Assembly: GCA_009775095.1 (NCBI GenBank)
Contig: VSOZ01000009.1
Location: 1-64,000 of the forward strand
DNA: 64,000 nucleotides
Direction: 5' to 3'
Source of the DNA: Muribaculum sp.
GTDB taxonomy: Bacteria; Bacteroidota; Bacteroidia; Bacteroidales; Muribaculaceae
Positions 44,393 to 53,724 of the stretch are shown here, one piece after another. Position numbers and translations under genes: made by a program. Within the stretch, counting starts at the first letter, position 1; every line of letters begins with the position of its first letter. The notes beneath the pieces were generated by a model. That model was not told the DNA's origin. It searched no databases and worked only from the letters and a program-made list of their open reading frames with translations.

Positions 44393-46441
44393 ATGAGTAC
44401 TCAAAAAGGAACTATCGGGGTAACCACCGAAAACATCTTCCCCGTTATTAAAAAATTTCTTTACAGTGATCATGAAATTTTCCTGCGCGAACTTGTAAGC
44501 AATGCCATCGACGCAACCAACAAGTTGAAAACCCTTTCGTCATTTGGCGAATACAAGGGCGATCTTGGCGAAATGAACGTAAAGGTATCGGTTGACAAAG
44601 AGGCCGGCACACTTACTGTCAGTGACCACGGTATAGGCATGACAGCCGATGATATAGAAAAATACATCAACCAGATAGCATTTTCGGGTGCCGAAGAGTT
44701 TCTAGCAAAATACAAAGATAAAGCCGAGAATATAATAGGACATTTCGGTCTCGGCTTCTATTCGGCATTCATGGTGGCCAAGAAAGTTGAGATACGCACC
44801 TTGTCATACAAAGAAGGCTCACAGGCCGTAAGCTGGGTTTGCGACGGCTCACCCGAATACGAGATGCAACCTATTGAAAAAGCCGACCGAGGAACCGACA
44901 TCATACTTTACGTTGATGACGACAACAAGGAGTTCCTTGAACAAGCCCGTATCGACACTCTTCTGAAAAAATATTGTCGCTTCCTGCCGGTTCCCGTTGT
45001 ATCGGGAAAAGAACAGGAATGGAAAGACGGCAAATATGTCGACACCGATAAAGACAAGGTCATAAACAACACAGAGCCGGCGTGGACAAAGAAACCGTCG
45101 GAACTGACCGATGACGACTATCTTGCATTTTATCGTGAGCTTTATCCGGGTCAGGACGATCCTCTGTTCTGGATTCACTTGAACGTCGACTATCCGTTCA
45201 CACTTACCGGCATATTGTATTTCCCGAAAATAAAAAACAATATAGACGTTACTCGCAACCGCATCCAACTATATTGCAATCAGGTATTTGTCACGGACTC
45301 TGTCGAAGGCGTGGTGCCCGAATTCATGATGTTGATGCAAGGTGTCATCGACTCGCCCGACATACCGCTTAACGTATCGCGTTCTTATTTACAGAGCGAC
45401 ACTGCGGTAAAGAAGATATCAACCTACATAACACGTAAGGTAGCCGACCGACTGGAAGAGATTTTCAAAAACAACCGCACCGAATACGAGCAGAAATGGG
45501 ACGACATAAAACTGTTCATCGAGTACGGAATGTTGACCGACGAGAAGTTCTGCGAACGCGCCATGAAGTTTGTGCTCGTCAAAGACACTGAAAGCAAATA
45601 CTATACACTTGACGAATACAAGACTCTCATCGAAGCCGAGCAGACCGATAAAGACGGCAATATTGTGTACCTGTACTCTACCGACCCGGTTGCCCAGTAC
45701 AATTACATCAACGCTGCCACCGACAAAGGCTACAGCGTACTTGTCATGGACGGACAGTTTGACAGCCATTTCATAGGCATGTTGGAACAAAAACTCGAAA
45801 AATCGCACTTCGTCCGTGTAGACTCTGACGTGATTGAAAACCTCATCCGCAAAGAGGATCGCAAAGTAGCCGACCTTACTCCCGAACAGCGAAATATACT
45901 TACCACGGTATTCAAGTCGCAGGTGCCCAAGGTTGAGAAGGCCGAGTTCCTCGTTACGTTTGAAGCGCTCGCAGCCGATGCCGCACCGCTCGTCATAACT
46001 CAGAACGAATACATGCGACGCATGAAGGACATGGCGGCCATGCAGCCCGGCATGTCATTCTACGGAGAGTTGCCCGACAGCTACAATCTTATTGTAAACA
46101 CCGAACACACGCTGATCAAAGAGATTCGTGATGAGGCCGACAAAACCATCGGCGATACAGTGAAGCCGATAAGCGCGGACATCGAGAAGAAAAATGCTGA
46201 AATCACAAGTCTGCGCGACTCCGCAAAAGACGGCAAACTCAGTGACGAAGACAACAAGAAAGTTTCGGAACTTGAGAAAGAAGTTAGCACACTACGTGAT
46301 GAAGAGACCAAACTTATAAGCGACTATGCCGCAGGACAAAGTAAGGTAAAACAACTGCTCGACCTCGCTCTCCTCGGCAACGGACTTCTCAAAGGTCAGG
46401 ATCTGAGCAACTTCATCAAACGTTCTATAAGCATGCTCTGA
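44393..46441 (+). CDS. htpG: molecular chaperone HtpG (Hsp90)
   Basis: A 682-residue bacterial Hsp90 from the ATG at 44393 (MSTQKGTIGVTTENIFPVIK); the frame is open for 38 codons upstream, but that part is not family-like. GHKL ATPase domain with ELVSNAIDAT and GHFGLGFYSAFMVA, then middle and C-terminal dimerisation domains. Before the last helix is a charged coiled-coil-like insert (about 600-650, KKNAEITSLRDSAKDGKLSD). It is ATP-dependent and cytosolic. A strong terminator follows. Confidence 0.97.
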   Translation: MSTQKGTIGVTTENIFPVIKKFLYSDHEIFLRELVSNAIDATNKLKTLSSFGEYKGDLGEMNVKVSVDKEAGTLTVSDHGIGMTADDIEKYINQIAFSGAEEFLAKYKDKAENIIGHFGLGFYSAFMVAKKVEIRTLSYKEGSQAVSWVCDGSPEYEMQPIEKADRGTDIILYVDDDNKEFLEQARIDTLLKKYCRFLPVPVVSGKEQEWKDGKYVDTDKDKVINNTEPAWTKKPSELTDDDYLAFYRELYPGQDDPLFWIHLNVDYPFTLTGILYFPKIKNNIDVTRNRIQLYCNQVFVTDSVEGVVPEFMMLMQGVIDSPDIPLNVSRSYLQSDTAVKKISTYITRKVADRLEEIFKNNRTEYEQKWDDIKLFIEYGMLTDEKFCERAMKFVLVKDTESKYYTLDEYKTLIEAEQTDKDGNIVYLYSTDPVAQYNYINAATDKGYSVLVMDGQFDSHFIGMLEQKLEKSHFVRVDSDVIENLIRKEDRKVADLTPEQRNILTTVFKSQVPKVEKAEFLVTFEALAADAAPLVITQNEYMRRMKDMAAMQPGMSFYGELPDSYNLIVNTEHTLIKEIRDEADKTIGDTVKPISADIEKKNAEITSLRDSAKDGKLSDEDNKKVSELEKEVSTLRDEETKLISDYAAGQSKVKQLLDLALLGNGLLKGQDLSNFIKRSISML

Positions 46442-46461
46442 TAAAGCATCGCCGAATATAA

Positions 46462-46500
46462 AATAAAGCCCGAAGACCGCAGCGGCCTTCGGGCTTTATT
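46462..46500. terminator. bidirectional terminator between htpG and DUF3127
   Basis: A 14-bp stem AATAAAGCCCGAAG / CTTCGGGCTTTATT with an 11-base loop, T-rich on both strands. It separates the convergent htpG and DUF3127 genes. Confidence 0.93.
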
Positions 46501-46524
46501 TTATGATAATTTAATCTGCATTTA

Positions 46525-46899
46525 TCAGAAAGGCAGGTCATCGCTGGTATCGCTTCCCAAGTCAGGCATGGGAGGGGGAGGCACAGCGCCGGGGAAGTCC
46601 TGAGGTGCGGGAGCTCCGGCTACAGCGGGAGTAGCGGCTTTCTCAACCTTCCAACCGCTGATTGATGTAAACCAACGGCCGTTGAACTCACGACTGTTTA
46701 TATCAAAACTGAGCACGATCTCATCACCTACATTCAAAGGATATTGATCGGCCTTGGCTCCGAAAAGGTCAAAATGCACTTTACGGGGATAGGACTCATG
46801 AGTCTCCAGAACGTATTCGCGTTTTTTCCATTCGTTGCCGGCCTTGGATGTTCCGGACTGTTCAGGCAATGCCAATATTATTTTTCCTGCAATTTCCAT
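46525..46899 (-). CDS. DUF3127 OB-fold-like protein with SSB-like tail
   Basis: A 124-residue protein. Residues 1-88 are the DUF3127 domain, with a strand pattern like an OB fold (GKIILALPEQSG, KREYVLETHESYPRKVHFDLFG, DEIVLSFDINSREFNGRWFT). Then comes a low-complexity linker rich in Ala and Pro (89-113), and a final acidic tip TSDDLPF. This layout copies that of single-strand DNA-binding protein (OB fold, flexible linker, tip DDDIPF). A role in DNA or protein binding is inferred, not shown. It has a full -33/-7 promoter and a terminator, so it is a single-gene unit. Confidence 0.9.
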   Translation of the reverse strand: MEIAGKIILALPEQSGTSKAGNEWKKREYVLETHESYPRKVHFDLFGAKADQYPLNVGDEIVLSFDINSREFNGRWFTSISGWKVEKAATPAVAGAPAPQDFPGAVPPPPMPDLGSDTSDDLPF

Positions 46900-46926
46900 G
46901 TTTATTAATTTTTGCGTTATATTTTG

Positions 46927-46959
46927 TCAAAGATAGGCAATCGTCGAGCGACAGCCAAA
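46927..46959 (-). promoter_or_regulatory. promoter of the DUF3127 gene
   Basis: Minus strand TTTG (46956-46959), exactly 20 bp, TATCTTTGA (46927-46935), 27 bp before the start. Confidence 0.8.
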
Positions 46960-46961
46960 TT

Positions 46962-48143
46962 TTACTCCAAAAATTTTTCAACACTCTCTATCGGCTTTTC
47001 TCTGCGCGACTTCTTTTTCGCTACCGGAGAGGGCGGATTATCAACCAGATACTTATACAGCTCCTTTACACGTCGGTCATTGCCAAGTATATGGGCCGTT
47101 CTGAAAAAGCACACACCGTTCACACCTTTTACCGCCGTAGCCTTCTTCATAAGTTTTATGACATCGGCTGCCGACCATTTCCCCTCAACCATCTTATACG
47201 GCGCCAGCCCCACTATCAGGCAACGGCCGTCGGCCACATCCACCCAAGTCGACAGATGAGTCGAGAAGCCGAAATCCTCACCCCAGTACATCTGAGGGAT
47301 TACGAGATCATGGTGGCACGAAGCTATCCACGCCCCGGGATCCTGCTGAAACGACCCGTAAGCCGTAGTATTTCTGTAACCTTTCACATTCTTATACGTA
47401 CCTATAGGAGCCGATCCCACTACAACGTTCTTGTCTATTTTCTTGACGGCTTTATACAAGTCTGCGACAAAACGGTTTATGTTGTCGCGTCGCCAATCAT
47501 TTTTTTCAAGTTTATGAGAATTATGACGGCGAAATGACGCGCCGTCGGGAAAGTCATCGCCCGGATATCGGGTATAGTCCAAGTTTATACCGTCAAAATC
47601 ATACTTTTCAAGCAACTCTTTATACAACTTTACCAGATATTTCCTCACCGAAGGCAGCCCGGGATCAAGATAATACGCCCCTTTATATTTCACACACATA
47701 TCGGGGTGTTTGTATATGGCATGACCGACATGGTTTTTACGATATTTTGAAGCGGCGGCCGCTGTACCCAGCCGGTAAGGCACTACCCACGCATGACACT
47801 TCATGCCTCGTTTATGACACTCATCAATAACAAAACGACATACATCGTAATCAAGACTACGCGAACCGTCGCCGGTAAACTGCTCCATAGCCGGCTGTAT
47901 CTTGGAGTCCCACGCAACATCGCCGTTAGCCTGCACTTGAAACAACACAAGATTGAAATGTGCTTTTTCGAGGCGGTCAAGCATATCGACCAACGTTTTC
48001 TTCCGCTCTTCAACCGTTGCGTTTTTATCGGGCCAGTCAAGACCGGCATTGGTGGTAAGCCACACACCCCTCACCTCCTGTGAAAGCAGGTCGCAACGCA
48101 TACCGGCCGCTAAAAGCATGAATATAATGATGATACGATACAT
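46962..48143 (-). CDS. glycosyl-hydrolase-10-like (GHL10) lipid/cell-wall glycosidase candidate
   Basis: A 393-residue exported TIM-barrel protein of the GHL10 (DUF187) family. Signal region 1-20, then EVRGVWLTTNAGLDWP, HFNLVLFQVQANGDV, HAWVVPYRLG, DGINLDYTRYPG and PQMYWGEDFG, all family marks. The E. coli relative DigH cuts peptide-free peptidoglycan glycan strands, so a cell-wall role is plausible. The C-terminal tail (about 370-393) is basic. Its 3' end almost touches the promoter of DUF3127. No clear promoter was found upstream. Confidence 0.9.
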   Translation of the reverse strand: MYRIIIIFMLLAAGMRCDLLSQEVRGVWLTTNAGLDWPDKNATVEERKKTLVDMLDRLEKAHFNLVLFQVQANGDVAWDSKIQPAMEQFTGDGSRSLDYDVCRFVIDECHKRGMKCHAWVVPYRLGTAAAASKYRKNHVGHAIYKHPDMCVKYKGAYYLDPGLPSVRKYLVKLYKELLEKYDFDGINLDYTRYPGDDFPDGASFRRHNSHKLEKNDWRRDNINRFVADLYKAVKKIDKNVVVGSAPIGTYKNVKGYRNTTAYGSFQQDPGAWIASCHHDLVIPQMYWGEDFGFSTHLSTWVDVADGRCLIVGLAPYKMVEGKWSAADVIKLMKKATAVKGVNGVCFFRTAHILGNDRRVKELYKYLVDNPPSPVAKKKSRREKPIESVEKFLE

Positions 48144-48211
48144 ATTATTGTTATCTCTGAATAAAAACCGTATGTCGGTATAAACTTTTATTAAATTTCG
48201 TCATTAAATAA

Positions 48212-48243
48212 TTGAGACTTTGTACTATTTTAAGTAAATTAGG
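48212..48243 (+). promoter_or_regulatory. possible promoter of the DUF695 gene
   Basis: TTG (48212-48214), 20 bp, TAAATTAGG (48235-48243), one mismatch in the -7 element, 23 bp before the start codon. Confidence 0.5.
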
Positions 48244-48266
48244 TCCGACTAACAGAATTATTAATT

Positions 48267-48710
48267 ATGAAATTTGGAAACGACTGGTGGACATCGCCCA
48301 CCGAAAGCGAATCAGGACGCCTTGTAATGGTCACCGGACGCCGTGGCGTTGAAAAAGCGCGCGAATCGGGGAAATACAATATCCGCGTCGAAATCACATG
48401 GAAATATCCCGGAAATTCCGCCGGCATGCCTGACGATCCTACCTCTACACTGATGGAAGCGGTTCAAGATGCAATGACCGATGTTTTCGACAAAGACCCC
48501 GTAGCTATACTTACCGGCATCTATACCGGCGACAACGAGCGCAACTGGATATTTTACTGCACGTCGGTACATATATTCGAAAAGAAGATCAACTTGGCCT
48601 TGGCTCCGTTTGATCTTCTCCCGATAAGCATTTACACTGAAAATGATCCGCAATGGCTCGAGTATGACGAAATGCGCGAAGCATCGGAAATAACGCCAAG
48701 CGACGACTGA
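48267..48710 (+). CDS. DUF695 protein
   Basis: A 147-residue cytosolic protein with the DUF695 pattern (VEITWKYPGNSAGMP, VFDKDPVAILTGIYTGDNERNWIFYC, NDPQWLEYDEM). The function of the family is unknown. There is no signal peptide. It is divergent from the GHL10 gene and is followed after 4 bp by a small membrane protein gene, so the two probably form a unit. Confidence 0.85.
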   Translation: MKFGNDWWTSPTESESGRLVMVTGRRGVEKARESGKYNIRVEITWKYPGNSAGMPDDPTSTLMEAVQDAMTDVFDKDPVAILTGIYTGDNERNWIFYCTSVHIFEKKINLALAPFDLLPISIYTENDPQWLEYDEMREASEITPSDD

Positions 48711-48714
48711 CGAT

Positions 48715-48924
48715 ATGGGTACCCCTTGGATGTGGCTGGTTTTCTCCATCATGTTCGGAGTAATCAGCGGCCCGATATACTCTTATGCCGACAACCGTCG
48801 GCTCAGACGCCGTCGTCTCTCGCCCACCGCTTTACGGCGCAAGATACTTCTAAGCTCGATAATCTACACTACGGCCGGATTTATCGGCATATGTATCTGC
48901 GCCATAATCTTCAAGTGGTTTTAG
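48715..48924 (+). CDS. small membrane protein of unknown function
   Basis: A 69-residue protein with two hydrophobic helices (about 4-23 and 45-67) joined by a strongly basic loop (NRRLRRRRLS, 27-36). No family recognised. It starts 4 bp after the DUF695 stop and ends 3 bp before the convergent lpxA stop. The tight fit between two genes and the membrane-protein pattern support a real gene. Confidence 0.68.
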   Translation: MGTPWMWLVFSIMFGVISGPIYSYADNRRLRRRRLSPTALRRKILLSSIIYTTAGFIGICICAIIFKWF

Positions 48925-48927
48925 TAT

Positions 48928-49704
48928 TTATACGTATCCGCGTATAATGCCACGCTTGGCGTTGCGGGCAAACAATATAATCTCGTCACGCTCCTTGGTA
49001 GCGGGAAGTTCGGCCTCTATACGCTCGATAGCATCGGTAACATTAAGTCCTGAAAGATACAGGTAACGATATATCTCCTGAATCTCACGTATCTGTTCGT
49101 TGCTGAAATTACGGCGACGAAGACCGATGGAGTTGATACCGGCATAAGCGATAGGATCACGTGCGGCCTTGACATAAGGAGGTATATCCTTGTTTACAAG
49201 CGCACCGCCCTGTATCATGACATGCGAGCCGATGTGGCAGAACTGGTGTACAAGCGTACCGCCACCGATAACCGCGAAGTTATCCACCACGACCTCGCCG
49301 GCGAGCTGAGTCGCATTTGACATTATGACATTGTCGCCCACTATACAATCATGAGCCACATGACAATAGGCCATTATAAGACAGTTGTTGCCCACCACAG
49401 TTTTATCACGGGCAGCCGTACCGCGGTTTATTGTCACACATTCACGTATTGTGGTATTGTCACCTATAATGGCAAGAGTGTCCTCGCCACGGAATTTCAA
49501 GTCCTGAGGGATGGCGCCAATCACAGCTCCGGGAAAAATAACACAATTCTTACCGATGCGGGCTCCTTCCATAATTGTCACATTACTTCCGATGCGTGTG
49601 CCTTCACCGATCTCTACGTTCTGATCAATTGTAACAAACGGATCGATAACCACGTTGGAGGCTATTTTGGCAGCCGGATGTACATATGCTAAAGGTTGTT
49701 TCAT
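48928..49704 (-). CDS. lpxA: UDP-N-acetylglucosamine acyltransferase
   Basis: A 258-residue left-handed beta-helix enzyme that adds a 3-hydroxyacyl chain from acyl carrier protein to UDP-GlcNAc, the first step of lipid A synthesis. Hexapeptide repeats run from about 8 to 190 (IGEGTRIGSNVTIMEGARIG). The catalytic His lies in AYCHVAHDCIVGDN, and GINSIGLRRRNFSNEQI is a family mark. It is the last gene of the lpxD-lpxC/fabZ-lpxA operon, 17 bp after the fusion gene. Confidence 0.98.
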   Translation of the reverse strand: MKQPLAYVHPAAKIASNVVIDPFVTIDQNVEIGEGTRIGSNVTIMEGARIGKNCVIFPGAVIGAIPQDLKFRGEDTLAIIGDNTTIRECVTINRGTAARDKTVVGNNCLIMAYCHVAHDCIVGDNVIMSNATQLAGEVVVDNFAVIGGGTLVHQFCHIGSHVMIQGGALVNKDIPPYVKAARDPIAYAGINSIGLRRRNFSNEQIREIQEIYRYLYLSGLNVTDAIERIEAELPATKERDEIILFARNAKRGIIRGYV

Positions 49705-49721
49705 TTATTTGGGGATTTGAT

Positions 49722-51104
49722 TTACTTGTTTTTTACTATCTGCGCCATGAATTCACACTCGGTCACAATCTTTTCGCCGACAAAGGCATAACCTTTCATG
49801 ACGGCACATCCGCGACGCAACGGAGTGGAGAATGATACATGGAATATCAACGTATCGCCCGGAACGACTTTGTTGCGGAACTTAACGTTGTCTATCTTCA
49901 TAAAATAGGTCGAATACTTTTCAGGTTCATCGACAGTGCTAAGCACGAGCAAGCCTCCGGTCTGAGCCATAGCCTCAACCTGAAGTACACCGGGCATAAC
50001 GGGTTCCTGCGGGAAGTGACCGAGGAAGTAGGGTTCATTTCCGGTTACATTTTTCACGCCCACTATGTAGTTGTCGCCCTTCTCTATAACCTTGTCGACC
50101 AAAAGGAAAGGATAACGGTGAGGAAGAAGCTCACGTATGCGGTTGACATCCATTACAGGATCTACCGACGGATTGTAGACAGGAGCCTGTATCTCCTGAC
50201 GCTTTATTTCCTTGCGTATTTTCTTGGAAAAAGTAGTATTGATAGAGTGGCCGGGACGAGTGGCTATGACCTTACCCTTCAGAGGACGGCCTATAAGCGC
50301 TATGTCACCGAGCACGTCAAGCAACTTATGACGCGCAGGTTCATTTTCGGCAAACAGAGGGAAGTTGTTTATATAGCCAAGTTCCGATACATTCTTGTGA
50401 GGTACGTTCATAAGGTCGGCAAGACGGTCAAGGTCGCTCTGCTCCATGGGCTTGTCATAGATCACAATAGCGTTATCAAGGTCGCCGCCTTTGATAAGAT
50501 TACCCTTTACAAGAGGCTCGATCTCACGTACAAATACAAATGTGCGGCTCGCACCTATCTCACGGGAGAAGTCATCAAGACGGTCAAGCGACGCAAACTG
50601 ATTGGTAAGTACAGGAGAATCAAAAGCCACCATTGTATCGATACTGAAATCATCGTCAGGAAGCACTACTATTGACGAACCGGTAGTGTCATCGCGCACC
50701 TCGATTTTCTGTTTTACAACATAATAGTCTTTTTCAGAATCCTGCTCTACCACACCTGTCGACAGTATCTTTTCGCAATACTCTTTGGCGCTTCCATCAA
50801 GGATGGGGAGCTCGGGAGCATTGACTTTTATGAGACAGTTATCTATACCGGCAGCATACAGCGCGGCGAGCGCATGCTCTATTGTGCTGACCTTGATGTC
50901 GCCACGGCTGATCACGGTACCGCGGTTTGTAGCGGTCACATATTCGGCAAGCGCATCTATTTCAGGCTCGCCTTCGAGATCCATACGCTTGAACTTATAA
51001 CCGTGATTTTCAGGAGCCGGACAAAACTCGGCATCAATCACAAGGCCGGTATGCAGCCCCTTACCATGCACCTTAAACGGTTCTTTGAGAGTACGCTGTT
51101 TCAT
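49722..51104 (-). CDS. fusion of UDP-3-O-acyl-GlcNAc deacetylase (LpxC) and 3-hydroxyacyl-ACP dehydratase (FabZ)
   Basis: A 460-residue two-enzyme protein typical of Bacteroidetes. Residues 1-300 are LpxC, with zinc ligands His77, His259 and Asp263 and His286 in RPGHSINT. Residues about 320-460 are FabZ, with His329 in LPHRYPFLLVDK, GHFPQEPVMPG (362-372) and Glu377. LpxC commits UDP-acyl-GlcNAc to lipid A, and FabZ drains the same 3-hydroxyacyl-ACP pool to fatty acids, so the fusion joins two competing branches. It lies 11 bp after lpxD and 17 bp before lpxA. Confidence 0.98.
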   Translation of the reverse strand: MKQRTLKEPFKVHGKGLHTGLVIDAEFCPAPENHGYKFKRMDLEGEPEIDALAEYVTATNRGTVISRGDIKVSTIEHALAALYAAGIDNCLIKVNAPELPILDGSAKEYCEKILSTGVVEQDSEKDYYVVKQKIEVRDDTTGSSIVVLPDDDFSIDTMVAFDSPVLTNQFASLDRLDDFSREIGASRTFVFVREIEPLVKGNLIKGGDLDNAIVIYDKPMEQSDLDRLADLMNVPHKNVSELGYINNFPLFAENEPARHKLLDVLGDIALIGRPLKGKVIATRPGHSINTTFSKKIRKEIKRQEIQAPVYNPSVDPVMDVNRIRELLPHRYPFLLVDKVIEKGDNYIVGVKNVTGNEPYFLGHFPQEPVMPGVLQVEAMAQTGGLLVLSTVDEPEKYSTYFMKIDNVKFRNKVVPGDTLIFHVSFSTPLRRGCAVMKGYAFVGEKIVTECEFMAQIVKNK

Positions 51105-51115
51105 ATCTTATATCT

Positions 51116-52144
51116 TTATTTCTGATTTTCGAGTTTCTTTTCAAGCTCGGCCACACGACGGTAAAGCTCGGTAAGATTTTTTACATTTACAGCCTGACGG
51201 GCAAAATCTTTGGCATCGACCGCCGGATACCCCATTATGCGAGAACCCGACTCCACGTCACGGGGAAGTCCAGACTGAGCACCTATCATCACATTGTCGC
51301 CGACATGTATATGTCCGGCAAATCCTACCTGACCGCCTACCATACAATTTGCACCGACCTTTGTCGAACCGGCCACACCGACCTGCGAAGCCATCACGGT
51401 ATTTTCACCGATTTCACAATTGTGGGCCACCTGTATGAGATTGTCGAGCTTAACGCCTTTACGGATGCGGGTGCATCCCATAGTGGCTCTGTCGACAGTC
51501 GTATTGGCACCTATTTCGACATTATCCTCCAAAATCACAATGCCGATCTGAGGTATCTTGTTGTAAGCGCCGTTTACAGGAGCGAAGCCAAAACCGTCGG
51601 CTCCAATAACCACTCCCGCATGCAAGGTACACCCTGCACCTATTTTACATCCGTGATATATTTTCACACCGGGATACAAAACGGTGTTGTCGCCAATCTC
51701 CACTCCGTCGCCGATATAAACCTGAGGATATATTTTAACGTTTTTACCGAGTCGTACCCCTTTGCCGATATATGCAAAAGCACCGACATAAGCGTCGTCA
51801 GGCACGACAACGCCGTCAGAGATGTATGACGGCTGCTCTACCCCTATAGGATTAGGAGCCGACATTTTGCTTACCATGTCAAGCAGATTCGCTACCGTGG
51901 CGTAAGGATCGGCTACCCTGATAAGAGTGGCTTTTACGGGATGTTCAGCGACAAATTCATTGCCTACAAGTACTATCGAGCTTGCGGTATCATAGATATA
52001 ATGAGTGTATTTCGGGTTTGCGAGAAACGAAATAGCCCCGGATTGGCCCTCTTCGATTTTAGCGAAAGTACTGACCTTAACCTCGCCGTCACCTTCGACC
52101 GTACCGTTTACAAGGGCTGCTATCTGTATTGCGGAAAACTCCAT
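51116..52144 (-). CDS. lpxD: UDP-3-O-(3-hydroxyacyl)glucosamine N-acyltransferase
   Basis: A 342-residue LpxD, third enzyme of lipid A synthesis. The N-terminal uridine-binding domain (1-100, with AISFLANPKYTHYIYDT) is followed by a beta helix of hexapeptide repeats (about 105-300) and a C-terminal helix. The catalytic His is in VAHNCEIGENTVMASQ. It is first in the operon with the lpxC-fabZ fusion and lpxA. The upstream gap of about 200 bp to rsmG is divergent; a partial -7 match (CAACTTTGC at 52183-52191) is present but not convincing. Confidence 0.98.
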   Translation of the reverse strand: MEFSAIQIAALVNGTVEGDGEVKVSTFAKIEEGQSGAISFLANPKYTHYIYDTASSIVLVGNEFVAEHPVKATLIRVADPYATVANLLDMVSKMSAPNPIGVEQPSYISDGVVVPDDAYVGAFAYIGKGVRLGKNVKIYPQVYIGDGVEIGDNTVLYPGVKIYHGCKIGAGCTLHAGVVIGADGFGFAPVNGAYNKIPQIGIVILEDNVEIGANTTVDRATMGCTRIRKGVKLDNLIQVAHNCEIGENTVMASQVGVAGSTKVGANCMVGGQVGFAGHIHVGDNVMIGAQSGLPRDVESGSRIMGYPAVDAKDFARQAVNVKNLTELYRRVAELEKKLENQK

Positions 52145-52318
52145 TGCAATCGTTTAATTGTTAAAATAGTTTTATTTAATGTGCAAAGTTGCGCAAAATT
52201 TTTCAAAACAACGACATATTTAGGGCGAAATTTATCCCTTAATTGGTGATTTGGCACAGAATTAAGGTAATTTTGTAGAATCAGGCTTGTCTTTAATTCC
52301 GTTTAGATAAAAAGTCAC

Positions 52319-52327
52319 TATCTTTGT
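52319..52327 (+). promoter_or_regulatory. promoter -7 element of rsmG
   Basis: TATCTTTGT, a TAnnTTTG match, 21 bp before the rsmG start. No clear -33 box. Confidence 0.6.
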
Positions 52328-52348
52328 TATAATATCAATGTACCGAAT

Positions 52349-52966
52349 ATGCAATCGATAACGAAATATTTCAATCTTAACGAACGACAGAAAGAGCAAT
52401 TCGAAATGCTCGGCACTCTTTATCCGGAATGGAACGAAAAGATAAATGTCATATCTCGTAAAGATATCGACAATCTTTACGTAAACCATATACTGCACTC
52501 ACTGTCCATAGCCAAATTCATAAATCCGGTCGACGGAACACGTTTCCTCGACATGGGTACCGGCGGAGGCTTTCCGGGAATACCGCTCGCTATAATGTTT
52601 TCGAAATGCCGGTTCCACCTTATCGACCGCATAGGCAAGAAAATAAATGTAGCACGAAATATAGCCGAAAGCATAGGGCTTGACAATGTTACGTTTCAGC
52701 ACGGAGATATAGCCGAATGCCGCGACAAATATGATTTTGTGGTCAGCCGGGCCGTGATGCGGCTTGACGGACTGCTACCGCTAATAAAAAAGAATATCGA
52801 CAAAATACAGCGAAACGGCTACCCTAACGGACTTATATGTCTTAAAGGCGGTGACTTGAACGACGAAACAAAAAGTATACCTAACCCAGTTATAATAGAA
52901 GAACTCAATCGCCGGTTTGACGAGCCGTTTTTTGAGACAAAAAAACTCGTATATGTACAAATGTGA
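52349..52966 (+). CDS. rsmG: 16S rRNA (guanine-527-N7) methyltransferase
   Basis: A 205-residue SAM-dependent methyltransferase. The SAM loop is LDMGTGGGFPGIPLAI (67-82), followed by HLIDRIGKKINVA and FVVSRAV. The N-terminal KINVISRKD with NHILHSL is a family mark. It methylates G527 in the 530 loop of 16S rRNA. The MBL-fold gene follows after 18 bp. Confidence 0.97.
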   Translation: MQSITKYFNLNERQKEQFEMLGTLYPEWNEKINVISRKDIDNLYVNHILHSLSIAKFINPVDGTRFLDMGTGGGFPGIPLAIMFSKCRFHLIDRIGKKINVARNIAESIGLDNVTFQHGDIAECRDKYDFVVSRAVMRLDGLLPLIKKNIDKIQRNGYPNGLICLKGGDLNDETKSIPNPVIIEELNRRFDEPFFETKKLVYVQM

Positions 52967-52984
52967 TTAAACTGCTGAAAAACT

Positions 52985-53626
52985 ATGTTGAAAATAAAGA
53001 CATTTACATTCAATATGTTCGGGGTAAACACCTATCTGATATGGAACCCCGACACCCGCGAAGCGGCCATAATAGACCCGGGCATGATAAACGAGGACGA
53101 AGAGCTGCAGATCGACAACTTCATAGAGAGTCACCGTCTAAAGCTCACCCACCTCATAAACACCCACATGCATGTCGACCATATATTCGGAGACCTTTAT
53201 ATAAAAAACAAATACGGACTTGAGGTGACGGCTTGCGAGGATGATGCTTTTCTCGGAGAACGGGCGGCAACGCAGTGCCGAATGTTCGGACTTCCCGATG
53301 ACATGGCCGTAGTAGAGATAGACCGCCGGCTCAGTCACGGCGACACAATAGATATATGTGGCGAGACGGTGGAGGTACTTGGAGTACCGGGCCACTCTCC
53401 CGGCAGTATCGTCCTTTATTTCCCGAAATCGAGGTGGGCCATAACAGGCGATGTTCTCTTCCGCGGCAGCATAGGCCGTACCGACCTTGTGGGAGGCAAT
53501 CATCAGCTGCTCATCGACGGCATACGCAACAAGGTTTTCAAACTGCCAGAAAACGTAACTGTATATCCCGGCCACGGACTACCCACCGACATCGACTACG
53601 AACAGCGTTACAATCCGTTTGTATAA
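52985..53626 (+). CDS. MBL-fold metallohydrolase (glyoxalase II-like)
   Basis: A 213-residue metallo-beta-lactamase-fold hydrolase. The zinc site is complete: THMHVDH (60-66), a later His in VPGHSPGS, Asp in ITGDVLF and His in YPGHG. The layout matches small glyoxalase II-like thiolesterases. It is cytosolic. It follows rsmG by 18 bp and is probably cotranscribed. Substrate unknown. Confidence 0.92.
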   Translation: MLKIKTFTFNMFGVNTYLIWNPDTREAAIIDPGMINEDEELQIDNFIESHRLKLTHLINTHMHVDHIFGDLYIKNKYGLEVTACEDDAFLGERAATQCRMFGLPDDMAVVEIDRRLSHGDTIDICGETVEVLGVPGHSPGSIVLYFPKSRWAITGDVLFRGSIGRTDLVGGNHQLLIDGIRNKVFKLPENVTVYPGHGLPTDIDYEQRYNPFV

Positions 53627-53668
53627 AAACCTATTCGTTAATTTTTATGCACGATTTTTGACTTTTTG

Positions 53669-53700
53669 TTGCATAATTAAAAGATTTGCTCTACATTTGT
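53669..53700 (+). promoter_or_regulatory. promoter of the Phe/Tyr operon
   Basis: TTG (53669-53671), exactly 20 bp, TACATTTGT (53692-53700). A full Bacteroidetes promoter. The predicted start site (near 53707) leaves about 18 bases before the leader peptide and a leader of about 185 bases before pheA. Confidence 0.8.
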
Positions 53701-53724
53701 AGCGTAAAACAGAATTGACAAGAT

